Assembly (NCBI GenBank): GCA_949286415.1
Contig: CASEBV010000015.1
Location: forward strand, 86,228 to 150,227
Direction: 5' to 3'
Source of the DNA: an uncultured Bacteroidales bacterium
GTDB taxonomy: Bacteria; Bacteroidota; Bacteroidia; Bacteroidales; UBA932
Length of the DNA: 64,000 nucleotides
The position numbers and the translations under genes are program-made. The notes beneath the pieces are model-generated. The model was not told where the DNA came from. It ran no database searches and saw only the letters and a list, made by a program, of their open reading frames with translations. This document shows, in pieces, positions 54,383 to 62,263 of this stretch. How positions within the stretch are numbered: position 1 is the stretch's first letter; every line of letters begins with the position of its first letter.

Positions 54383-55570
54383 TTACCTCGGCGGCCCCGG
54401 CATGAAACCGTTTTGCACGCCTTTGCCCGGCATTTTGTTGAGGTTTGCGCCGAGGACAACCTCAGTTCCCTCTTCGGTTCCTCCCTTGATTTCAGTATAG
54501 ACTCCGTCGCTGATGCCGGTCTCCACGGGTATTGCCGTGAATGTATTGCCCGACTTTGTCCAGAGCTTGTTCTGGCCTGCGCAGTCCCTGACAATGTCCT
54601 TTTTCCCGACAAGTGGGAATTCCGGCTTGAATCTCAGTGCCTTGGACTGTACCAGGAGGACATCATGCTTCTCCTCCGTATATATTGAAATGTTTGCCGT
54701 GAGCCTCGGCTTCAGTTTCAGTTCAGGATTTTCGGCAAGGATTACGACCTCGTATGTGACTACACTTTCGGATGTCGAGGATGTGAGCGACGAGCTGGAA
54801 GAGTTGGTGCTGCCCAGGCGTATCTGTGTCACGACGCCGGAGAATATGTCGTCAGGGTATGCGTCAACTGTAAATGATGCCCGCTGTCCTTCCCTGACCC
54901 CGCCTATGTCAGCCTCATCGACATCTGCCACGACCTGCATCTGCGTCAGGTCGGCTGCAAGCGTGAAGAGCGTAGGTGTCTCGAATCCGGCTGCCACCGT
55001 CTGTCCTTCCTCCACGGCCCTGTCTATGACAATTCCGTCGATCGGGGATGCTATCGTCGCATACGAGAGATTCCTCTGGGCCCTGGCAAGCTCGGCTTCA
55101 CTGCTGTGGAATGCGCTCTTGGCCATTTCATAATTGTATTCGGCCTGTTCGTATTCCGAGTCGCTGATCAGCTTCTTCTCATACAGCCCGCGGCTCCTGT
55201 TGTAGTTCTTTTCCTGGAACTTGTATTCGGCCTTGTTTCCGTCGTATGCGGCCTGCGCTGACTTGACTTCGCTCTCAAGTGTCACCTTGTCCATTTCGGC
55301 GATTATCTGGCCTTTCCGGACTTCGGAGTTGTAGTCCACGAACAGTTTGTCAATGATGCCGGAGACCTGCGTGCCGACCTGGACTTCTGTCACAGGTTCA
55401 ATGGTGCCTGTCGCAGTCACATACATCGAAATGTCCCCCCTGGACACTTCTGTCATCTCGTATGTCATCACCTGCTTGTCTCCTGACTTCATTGCCAGCA
55501 GTGCCGCAGCGGCCGCCACGGCAACTGCCACGACCGTCCATACAATGATTTTCCTTGTTTTCTCTTTCAT
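54383..55570 (-). CDS. MacA/HlyD-family periplasmic adaptor
   Basis: Periplasmic adaptor linking the MacB-like pump to TolC. An N-terminal membrane anchor (about 7-25) precedes the lipoyl half motif (TEVQVGTQVSGIIDKLFVDY), a long alpha-hairpin (about 95-165, with YNRSRGLYEKKLISDSEYEQ), the second lipoyl half (IASPIDGIVIDRAVEEGQTV), a beta-barrel and the membrane-proximal domain (about 300-390). At 395 residues it is typical of MacA. The C terminus ends in Pro/Gly-rich NGFMPGPPR. It lies 15 bp upstream of the ATPase. Confidence 0.93.
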   Translation of the reverse strand: MKEKTRKIIVWTVVAVAVAAAAALLAMKSGDKQVMTYEMTEVSRGDISMYVTATGTIEPVTEVQVGTQVSGIIDKLFVDYNSEVRKGQIIAEMDKVTLESEVKSAQAAYDGNKAEYKFQEKNYNRSRGLYEKKLISDSEYEQAEYNYEMAKSAFHSSEAELARAQRNLSYATIASPIDGIVIDRAVEEGQTVAAGFETPTLFTLAADLTQMQVVADVDEADIGGVREGQRASFTVDAYPDDIFSGVVTQIRLGSTNSSSSSLTSSTSESVVTYEVVILAENPELKLKPRLTANISIYTEEKHDVLLVQSKALRFKPEFPLVGKKDIVRDCAGQNKLWTKSGNTFTAIPVETGISDGVYTEIKGGTEEGTEVVLGANLNKMPGKGVQNGFMPGPPR

Positions 55571-55680
55571 CTTTCTGCGGATATAATACTTTATGTTTCC
55601 CTGTTTCCTGTTTTTCCGGGTCTGTTTTCATTTTATTATTCCATGACTGCCGGTAAAAGTATGTTTCCGGCCTGTGCCGG

Positions 55681-57156
55681 TCAGAGTGTAATCTCGAGTC
55701 CCTGGTAGAACCTGAGCAGCTGGATGTTGAGCACCGCCATGTATTTGGCCTGCAGAAGCTGCTGCTCCGCGCTCAGGAGATTGTTCTTCTCGGTGAGAAG
55801 TTCGACTGTGTTCTTCATGCCGAGGTTGAACTGTTCGCTCACAAGCTCGAAGCTTGTCTTTGCGCTCATTACCTGTTCTGCGGCAGCCGTATACTGCTGC
55901 TGCGCGCTGTAGGCGTCAAGCCAGAGATTCTCAATGGTCTTGTACAGTTCCTTTCTGGTCTCCTGAAAATTCAGTCTGGTGGATTCAAGCTGCAGCTCCG
56001 CCTTCTGGACGGCGCTCTTTGTCTGCCGGTTGTTGAAAATAGGCACACTCAGGGTGAGGCCGACGGAATTGTTCCATCCGTTCTTGATCTGTTCCCCGAA
56101 GGTGAAGTCCGTGCCGCTGGTATGGCTGGTGCCTATGCCCGCACTCAGGCTCAGTGTCGGGTAATATGACGACCTTGCTATTTTCACATCGAGCTCCGAA
56201 GCCGAGATATCGAGTCTGCCTGATTCGATTTCCGGCCTGATTCCCATGGCATTCTGAAAGACTGTCTCCTTGTCCGGAAGAGGAGCGAGGATGAGGGCAT
56301 CGTCTATTTCCGGAAGAAACACCGACATTTCTTCATTTCCCTCTATCTCAAGGAGCTGCTTGAGCTGGAGCCTGTAATCCTGGAGTGTGGCCCTGGACGA
56401 GACAAGCTGGTAGTTGTCATTGCTCACCTGCGCCTGAAGCTGGGCATAGTCCGCGCGTGAGATGCTCCCTGCGTCAAGGAGCTCTTTCCCTCTGGCGCAC
56501 TGGGCCCTGCTGACTTCAAGCGTATTCTCGTTGACTTTGACCGATTCGTCTGCAAAGAGAATCTGGACATAGACCTGGGCGATGTTTTCAAGAATATTGT
56601 TCGCCGTTGACCTTGTTTCCAGGCCGGCAATCTGCATGTTGAGGTCTTCCTGCTTGATTGTCTTTCTGTTGCGTCCGCCGGTAAAAAGATCCCATCTGGC
56701 ATTGAGTCCGTAGTTGCCGGTGTAGCTCGTGTTGCTGTCGGAATGCAGGATTTCAGTGCCGCTTACGGTGCTGCTTGATTCCTGGTACGGCCTGTTGATG
56801 AGACTGTGGCTCGTGGAGAATGACAGGTTCGGGAAAAGGGCGTTCTTTGCAGTCTTCATGTCAATTTCCGCATTCTGCTCTGACAGTCTGCTCTGTTTCA
56901 GTGACAGATTCTCCTCAAGGGCATAGCTGATGCAGTCCTGCAGTGTCCATGTCTTTGCGAAGAAAAGGCTTGTGTCGGCAGCTGATCCGCTCCGTGCCGA
57001 AGTGTCAGTTCCTGGGGCAGCCAGGCTGGCCGTGTCCTGCCTGTACTGGGCTCCGCAGGGCTGCATGCCGAGGACAAGTGCAGCCAGAAGCATTCCAGGC
57101 AGATAGGCTTTATTCATTTTCATTGTTGTCATATTGCAACGGTCCGCTGATGTCAT
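55681..57156 (-). CDS. TolC-family outer-membrane efflux protein
   Basis: Outer-membrane channel for the tripartite exporter. A signal peptide (about MKMNKAYLPGMLLAALVLGMQP, then CGAQ, possibly a lipoprotein-like Cys) precedes two TolC repeats with long helices and LSFSTSHSLINRPY / LSLSAGIGTSHTSG strand segments. The helix ends QFNLGMKNTVELLTEKNNLL and EYTLs-like SEQ patterns match OEP domain positions. Several ATGs occur in the first 15 codons; I keep the longest but prefer a start giving the signal peptide (codon 12-13). The 110-bp gap to the adaptor gene lacks a clear terminator, so all four genes may be one operon. Confidence 0.9.
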   Translation of the reverse strand: MTSADRCNMTTMKMNKAYLPGMLLAALVLGMQPCGAQYRQDTASLAAPGTDTSARSGSAADTSLFFAKTWTLQDCISYALEENLSLKQSRLSEQNAEIDMKTAKNALFPNLSFSTSHSLINRPYQESSSTVSGTEILHSDSNTSYTGNYGLNARWDLFTGGRNRKTIKQEDLNMQIAGLETRSTANNILENIAQVYVQILFADESVKVNENTLEVSRAQCARGKELLDAGSISRADYAQLQAQVSNDNYQLVSSRATLQDYRLQLKQLLEIEGNEEMSVFLPEIDDALILAPLPDKETVFQNAMGIRPEIESGRLDISASELDVKIARSSYYPTLSLSAGIGTSHTSGTDFTFGEQIKNGWNNSVGLTLSVPIFNNRQTKSAVQKAELQLESTRLNFQETRKELYKTIENLWLDAYSAQQQYTAAAEQVMSAKTSFELVSEQFNLGMKNTVELLTEKNNLLSAEQQLLQAKYMAVLNIQLLRFYQGLEITL

Positions 57157-57230
57157 TTTAACCGGCGCACCTTGGCATCAATCCGCGTGCCAAATCATAT
57201 AAAATATCTGCAAAAATTTAGAAAAAAATG

Positions 57231-57238
57231 TATGTTTG
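57231..57238 (+). promoter_or_regulatory. -7 box upstream of the metallophosphoesterase gene
   Basis: TATGTTTG fits TAnnTTTG. A transcript starting near 57245 would have a leader of about 57 nt containing the two 13-bp direct repeats at 57252-57284. Confidence 0.45.
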
Positions 57239-57251
57239 CAGCGCATTTGAT

Positions 57252-57284
57252 TATTGCATAGCATATCATTGTATTGCATAACAT
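57252..57284 (+). repeat. 13-bp direct repeat, 20 bp apart
   Basis: TATTGCATAGCAT (57252-57264) and TATTGCATAACAT (57272-57284) differ in one base and start exactly 20 bp apart, two helical turns. They lie between the divergent TolC and metallophosphoesterase genes and could bind a dimeric regulator twice on one face of the DNA. Confidence 0.6.
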
Positions 57285-57301
57285 TTCAATTATAAGCAAA
57301 A

Positions 57302-58324
57302 ATGTGGGTGACAGTTTCTGTGACAGCAGTATTCATTACGGCGATTCTGGTCCTAGACCTGCTTGTAGCCGGTGTTGCAGCCATTTTCGGCCGGTCTTTC
57401 AGGAAATTCTTCCTGGGTGGGCTCTGGGCGTTGTTCGTGCCTGTCATTGTCCTTTTCTACGGCATGTTCATCGGGCGCAACAATTATGTCGTGAATGAGC
57501 TTGAAATAGTGTCCCGGGATGTGCCGGAGTCATTTGACGGATACAGGATAGTCCAGATTTCGGACCTGCATCTGGAATCTTTCGGCAGCCGCTGCCGGTC
57601 TCTTGCGCGTGCCGTCTCCAAGGTCAATGCCCTCAATCCGGACCTGATTCTTTTTACCGGCGACCTCGTGACATCTCATCCGTCGGAAATGGACAGCCTG
57701 GAACATGTCCTGTCAGGCCTGGAAGCAAAAGACGGAATCTGTTCCGTCCTCGGCAACCACGACTATTGCATATACCGCAGATGGGAGTCCGATTCTCTCC
57801 GTGCCGCCGCCGTCAGAGAACTCGTCGCAAGGGAAGAATCCCTCGGATGGCATGTCCTTATGAACTCCTGCGTGAACATTGTCCGGCCGGCTGCTGATAC
57901 CATCTCGGTGGCTGGAGTGGAGAACATCTCGCAGACTTCATATTTCCCTTCATACGGAGACCTTGACAAGGCCATGGCTGATGCCGCAGGCAGCTTCAGG
58001 ATACTCATGACGCATGACCCGACGCACTGGCACAAGGCCATCTCCCAATACCCCGACATAGACCTGACGCTTTCCGGTCACACCCACGCGATGCAGTTCT
58101 CGATTTTCGGATGGAGCCCGAGCAGCCTGATATTCGATGAATACAGGGGCCTCTACATGAAAAATCCCGGCGAACCGGGTTCTTCCTCTCTCCGCAGCCA
58201 TTCTGTCTCATCCGATTCCTGCAATCTCCTGTATGTGAACATCGGACTCGGCGAGACCGCCATCCCGTCCCGTTTCGGCGCGGCTCCGGAAATAACGCTT
58301 TTCACGCTGCGGCATTCAGAATAG
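57302..58324 (+). CDS. Membrane-anchored calcineurin-like metallophosphoesterase
   Basis: YkuE-like phosphoesterase with two N-terminal hydrophobic helices (about 5-30 and 37-55) and a two-metal catalytic domain: VQISDLHLESFG (D and H), ILFTGDLVTS (D), VLGNHDYCIY (N, H), ILMTHDPTHW (H) and LSGHTHAMQF (GHxH). The catalytic side probably faces the periplasm. The substrate may be a lipid or nucleotide phosphate; related proteins act on UDP-2,3-diacylglucosamine or cyclic nucleotides, but nothing here decides. Its last 9 bp overlap the convergent deoxynucleoside kinase gene. Confidence 0.88.
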   Translation: MWVTVSVTAVFITAILVLDLLVAGVAAIFGRSFRKFFLGGLWALFVPVIVLFYGMFIGRNNYVVNELEIVSRDVPESFDGYRIVQISDLHLESFGSRCRSLARAVSKVNALNPDLILFTGDLVTSHPSEMDSLEHVLSGLEAKDGICSVLGNHDYCIYRRWESDSLRAAAVRELVAREESLGWHVLMNSCVNIVRPAADTISVAGVENISQTSYFPSYGDLDKAMADAAGSFRILMTHDPTHWHKAISQYPDIDLTLSGHTHAMQFSIFGWSPSSLIFDEYRGLYMKNPGEPGSSSLRSHSVSSDSCNLLYVNIGLGETAIPSRFGAAPEITLFTLRHSE

Positions 58325-58933
58325 CCCGTAGAGCCTTGCGTCAATCTTGTCTGTGATGCTTGCGAAGTCTTCGGGGCGGTTTTCGAAGTCAAGGTTGTCG
58401 GCGTCTACGGTGAGAACTTCTCCCTTGTATCCAGAAATCCATTTCTCGTATTTTTCGTTGAGGCCGGCAAGGTATTCCAGGCTCATGCCCTTTTCGTATT
58501 CACGGCCCCTCTTTTCAATCTGTCCGACGAGATGGGGGATGGAGGACTTCAGGTAGATGAGCAGGTCGGGAAGCTTCACAAGGGACATCATCAGCTCGAA
58601 GAGTTCCATATAGGTGGCAAAATCCCGTTCCGAGATGTTGCCGAGATCCCTGTTGTTGGCTACGAATATGTGCACCCCCTCGAGGATGGTCCTGTCCTGG
58701 ACGATGGTGTCGGACGACCTGGAAATGTCAAGGACATCCTTGAACCTGCGGGTGAGGAAGAATACCTCCATGTTGAATGACCACCGGTGTATGTCTTTGT
58801 AATAGTCTTCTATATAAGGGTTTGTGGTAACTGCCTCGAATCTCGGCGTCCAGCCGTAATGGACGGCCAGCATCCGTGTGAGGGTAGTCTTGCCGCTGCC
58901 TATGTTGCCTGCTATTCCTATGTGCATATTCAT
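58316..58933 (-). CDS. Deoxynucleoside kinase family protein
   Basis: Phosphorylates deoxynucleosides in the cytoplasm for dNTP salvage. The P-loop is GIAGNIGSGKTTLTRML (about 5-21), the substrate-binding region IHRWSFNMEVFFLTRRFK (about 48-65), and the DRS-equivalent motif is DRTILEGVHIFV (about 79-90, Thr in place of Ser, with E in the ExG context). The lid follows with QIEKRGREYEKGMSLEYL. At 205 residues it fits the dCK/dGK family of Bacteroidetes. The start may be ATG 58933 or the third codon at 58927. Confidence 0.9.
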   Translation of the reverse strand: MNMHIGIAGNIGSGKTTLTRMLAVHYGWTPRFEAVTTNPYIEDYYKDIHRWSFNMEVFFLTRRFKDVLDISRSSDTIVQDRTILEGVHIFVANNRDLGNISERDFATYMELFELMMSLVKLPDLLIYLKSSIPHLVGQIEKRGREYEKGMSLEYLAGLNEKYEKWISGYKGEVLTVDADNLDFENRPEDFASITDKIDARLYGLF

Positions 58934-59045
58934 ATTTTTTGCGAAAATAATAAACTTCTTAATATTATTTTAACGGAATTTTTCGTAATTTGGACAAAAT
59001 TATGAGCATTCGCCGGAAACGGCTGCCAAAAAGAAAAAAGTCAAT

Positions 59046-61124
59046 ATGAGCGCCAAAAAGAAAGATTGCCCGTATCTGGAAAGGGATATAAGCTGGATGT
59101 ATTTCAACAGGAGAATCCTCCAGGAGGCCTGCAAGGACAGTGTTCCTCTGCTGGAGAGACTCTCATTCCTCGGCATCTATTCCAACAATCTGGATGAATT
59201 CTACCGGGTGAGGGTGGCTTCCCAGAATAGGGTTGCCGAATGGGGGGAGAAATCCGGTGACAAGGAGGCAGTCAAGGCGAAGAAGACGGTAAGGCAGATT
59301 TCCAGGCTGTACAGCCGTTATCTCAAAGACTATGAAGACACTGTCCATGAAGTCTATGAGGAACTTGCCCGGCAGAATATTTTTCTGATCAATGATGCAG
59401 AGGCGGATGCCGGCCAGCGGGAATTCCTGCGTTCATACTATCATTCCAATCTCGAAGGCCTGATTGTCCCAGTGTCTTTCTCGTCCGTGAAGCATCTTGA
59501 CCACGAGAGCGACGAGAGCATCTATATGGCCGTGAGGGCGACTCGCATGTCCGTCTCCGGCAAGAAAATGTACGAATATGCATATTTTGAACTTCCCGTC
59601 CAGAGCTGCGGCAGATTCGTGCGCCTTCCGGAGAGGGACGGGCGGAACTATATAATGTATCTTGACGATGTCGTGCGGTGCTCCCTCGGCTATATCTTTG
59701 AAGGCCTGGGCTGTTCCGACATGGAGGCATACGCCTTCAAGTTCACCAGGGATGCGGAGATGGAGATTGACGACGACAGACGCAACGGGATACTCCAGAA
59801 GATATCGAAGGGACTGAAGAGCAGGAAGAAAGGAGCTCCGCTGAGGGTGCTTTACGATGAAAGCATGCCTGAAGACCTGCAGCGGAGAGTGCTCAGCAAG
59901 CTGGACCTTGACAAGAATGACACCGTGGTCAGGAGCGGACGCTACCACAACCACAAGGACCTCATGAAATTCCCTGACTGCGGAAGGAATGAATTGAAAT
60001 TCAAGCCGATGCCGCCTATCCGCAGGGAGCTGTTCGACGGAGAGGGCAGTGTCATTGAAAAAATCCGCATGCAGGACCGCTTCCTTCATGTCCCGTACCA
60101 CAGTTTCTCTTCATTCATAAGGGTGCTGCATGAGGCTGCAATCAGCAGGGAAGTCACAAGCATAAAGATTACGCTCTACCGCCTCGCCAAGGACTCCAAG
60201 GTGGTCAAGTCTCTGATAGGCGCCGCCCGCAACGGGAAAAAGGTCACCGTCGTGATTGAGCTCCTTGCAAGGTTCGACGAGGAGTCGAATATGGTCTGGG
60301 CGCAGAAGCTGCAGGAAGCCGGCGTCAAGGTGATATTCGGTGTGGAAGGGCTGAAAGTGCATTCGAAGGTGGTGTACATCGGAATGAAGAAAGGTCCGGA
60401 CATCGCATGCATCAGCACGGGCAATTTCCATGAGGGCAATGCCAGGACATATACAGACTGCATCATCATGACTGCGTCGCGCCGTATTGTCCGCGATGTC
60501 GACATGCTCTTTGATTTCATAGAGAAGCCGTACATACCGGAACATTTCAAGGAACTCCTTGTGTCCCCGAATGACATGAAGCGCCGGTTCATATCTCTGA
60601 TAAATGCTGAAATCCGCAACAAGAAGGCAGGAAAGCCGGCATACATCAAGATGAAAGTCAACCATATCACCGATCCCGTGATGGTGAAGAAGATATATGA
60701 GGCCGCCGCGAACGGGGTCAAAATAGACATGGTGGTAAGGGGCAACTGCTCTGTTGTGACCCACGGGCATCCCGCAGGCGCCAACATAAGGATCAACGGG
60801 ATAATAGACAGGTATCTCGAACATTCGAGGATATTCGTCTTCGCTGCCGGGGGACAGGAAAAGGTCTTCATCGGGTCCGCCGACTGGATGCCGAGGAACC
60901 TGGACAACAGAATCGAGGTCGTCGCACCGGTGTACGACCCCGCCATCAAGCAGGAGATGATAAGGATAGTGGACTACGGCCTGAGGGATGTCAGACAGGG
61001 CCGTCTGGTGGACGGGACCGGAGACAATTCCCCGTGGACATGCGAAGACCCGCTGCCTGCAGGGTCGCAGGAAGCCCTCTACAGCCATTATCTTCAGCTT
61101 GAGGAGGAAGAGAAGCAAAACTGA
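59046..61124 (+). CDS. ppk1: Polyphosphate kinase 1
   Basis: Makes inorganic polyphosphate from ATP. Domains in order: an N domain beginning ERDISWMYFNRRILQEA, a head domain, and two phospholipase-D-like catalytic domains. The autophosphorylated His is His439 in LKVHSKVVYIG; the second conserved His is in RYLEHSRIFVFAAGG. The signature ITLYRLAKDSKVVKSLI and GSADWMPRNLDNRIEV are present. At 692 residues it is standard. It is followed at 93 bp by an exopolyphosphatase gene, the usual ppk-ppx pair. Confidence 0.96.
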   Translation: MSAKKKDCPYLERDISWMYFNRRILQEACKDSVPLLERLSFLGIYSNNLDEFYRVRVASQNRVAEWGEKSGDKEAVKAKKTVRQISRLYSRYLKDYEDTVHEVYEELARQNIFLINDAEADAGQREFLRSYYHSNLEGLIVPVSFSSVKHLDHESDESIYMAVRATRMSVSGKKMYEYAYFELPVQSCGRFVRLPERDGRNYIMYLDDVVRCSLGYIFEGLGCSDMEAYAFKFTRDAEMEIDDDRRNGILQKISKGLKSRKKGAPLRVLYDESMPEDLQRRVLSKLDLDKNDTVVRSGRYHNHKDLMKFPDCGRNELKFKPMPPIRRELFDGEGSVIEKIRMQDRFLHVPYHSFSSFIRVLHEAAISREVTSIKITLYRLAKDSKVVKSLIGAARNGKKVTVVIELLARFDEESNMVWAQKLQEAGVKVIFGVEGLKVHSKVVYIGMKKGPDIACISTGNFHEGNARTYTDCIIMTASRRIVRDVDMLFDFIEKPYIPEHFKELLVSPNDMKRRFISLINAEIRNKKAGKPAYIKMKVNHITDPVMVKKIYEAAANGVKIDMVVRGNCSVVTHGHPAGANIRINGIIDRYLEHSRIFVFAAGGQEKVFIGSADWMPRNLDNRIEVVAPVYDPAIKQEMIRIVDYGLRDVRQGRLVDGTGDNSPWTCEDPLPAGSQEALYSHYLQLEEEEKQN

Positions 61125-61217
61125 CGCGGCCTCCTGACGGCTGATGGCCGCGCAATTGCTTTGCAAAGGCTGTACAGTGATTTCGCAATAGAAAATAACC
61201 GCATAACAGACACATAT

Positions 61218-62159
61218 ATGGAAAAGGATTTTGCCGAAGAAAGGACGCCCGGAAGAGAGGCATATGCAGCAATCGACATCGGATCCAATGCCGTCAGGCT
61301 GCTCATCAAGGAACTGGAGTGCTATGAAGACGGACCGCGCTTCAACAAGGTGCTGCTGCTCCGTGTGCCGCTCAGGCTCGGCTTCGATGTGTTCGCCGAA
61401 GGGAAAATCTCCGAAAAGAGGGAGAAGGATATGGTCCGGCTGATGAAATGCTACCGCCAGCTGATGAAGATTTATGATGTGGTCGACTACAGGGCCTGCG
61501 CAACTTCCGCAATGAGGGACGCAGCCAACGGCCCGCAGATAATCAGCAAGGTGGAGAAGAAGACAGGCATCAGGATAGAAATCATAGACGGCCAGGAAGA
61601 GGCCAGGATGATATACAACAACCATCTTGAAAACATGAAGGGCCGCAAGGGCAATTTCATGTATGTGGATGTCGGAGGCGGCAGTACTGAAATCAATCTT
61701 CTTGCCGACGGGGAACTTGTCTGCTCCCGTTCCTACAACATCGGTACAGTCCGCATGCTCAACAATGCGGTGGAGGAAAGCGAGAAAGCCCGCATAAAAA
61801 GAGACATGAAGGACCTCGCCGTTTCATATCCGGGCATAAACATCATCGGCTCCGGCGGCAACATCAACAAGCTCTTCAAGCTTGTGAAAGGCCGCGACAG
61901 ACGCTATCCGCGCATGACGGTGGCTTCGCTCAGGGAACTCTATGACGAACTCAAGGAAATGAGCGTCGAGGAGCGCATGGAAGCCTATGCCCTCAAGCCT
62001 GACCGCGCCGATGTGATAGTCCCTGCCGGCGACATCTTCATTACCGTGGCGGAGATTACCGGGGCGCAGTACATATATGTCCCTGTCATCGGCCTTGCCG
62101 ACGGCATCATCGACAGCCTGTATATGAAACGGGCAGCGGAATATGAAACGGGCAGCTGA
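61218..62159 (+). CDS. ppx: Ppx/GppA-type exopolyphosphatase
   Basis: Actin/hsp70-fold phosphatase degrading polyphosphate or pppGpp. The ATP-site phosphate-1 motif is AIDIGSNAVRLLI (about 18-30), ACATSAMRDAANG follows, the phosphate-2 motif is YVDVGGGSTEINLL, and IIGSGGNINKLFKL ends the second lobe. At 313 residues it is the short form, lacking the C-terminal HD-like domain. A TTG at 61161 extends the frame but ATG 61218 begins the family alignment. It lies 93 bp after ppk1, so synthesis and breakdown of polyphosphate are encoded together. Confidence 0.9.
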   Translation: MEKDFAEERTPGREAYAAIDIGSNAVRLLIKELECYEDGPRFNKVLLLRVPLRLGFDVFAEGKISEKREKDMVRLMKCYRQLMKIYDVVDYRACATSAMRDAANGPQIISKVEKKTGIRIEIIDGQEEARMIYNNHLENMKGRKGNFMYVDVGGGSTEINLLADGELVCSRSYNIGTVRMLNNAVEESEKARIKRDMKDLAVSYPGINIIGSGGNINKLFKLVKGRDRRYPRMTVASLRELYDELKEMSVEERMEAYALKPDRADVIVPAGDIFITVAEITGAQYIYVPVIGLADGIIDSLYMKRAAEYETGS

Positions 62160-62263
62160 ATGACAAGCCTTTGACTCCGGCGGCAGTGCATATGCCTTCG
62201 GCAAGATGCATGTCTGCGGGATGACAACTTCCGCATACTTAGAGACAATTCATAACTCCCGCA

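Noticed and set aside
60111..61625. Long reverse-strand open frame of about 500 codons
   Set aside because: It is antisense to ppk1 and ppx, whose motifs are intact, and its composition (His, Pro, Leu-rich with no recognisable domain) is that of a reverse shadow.
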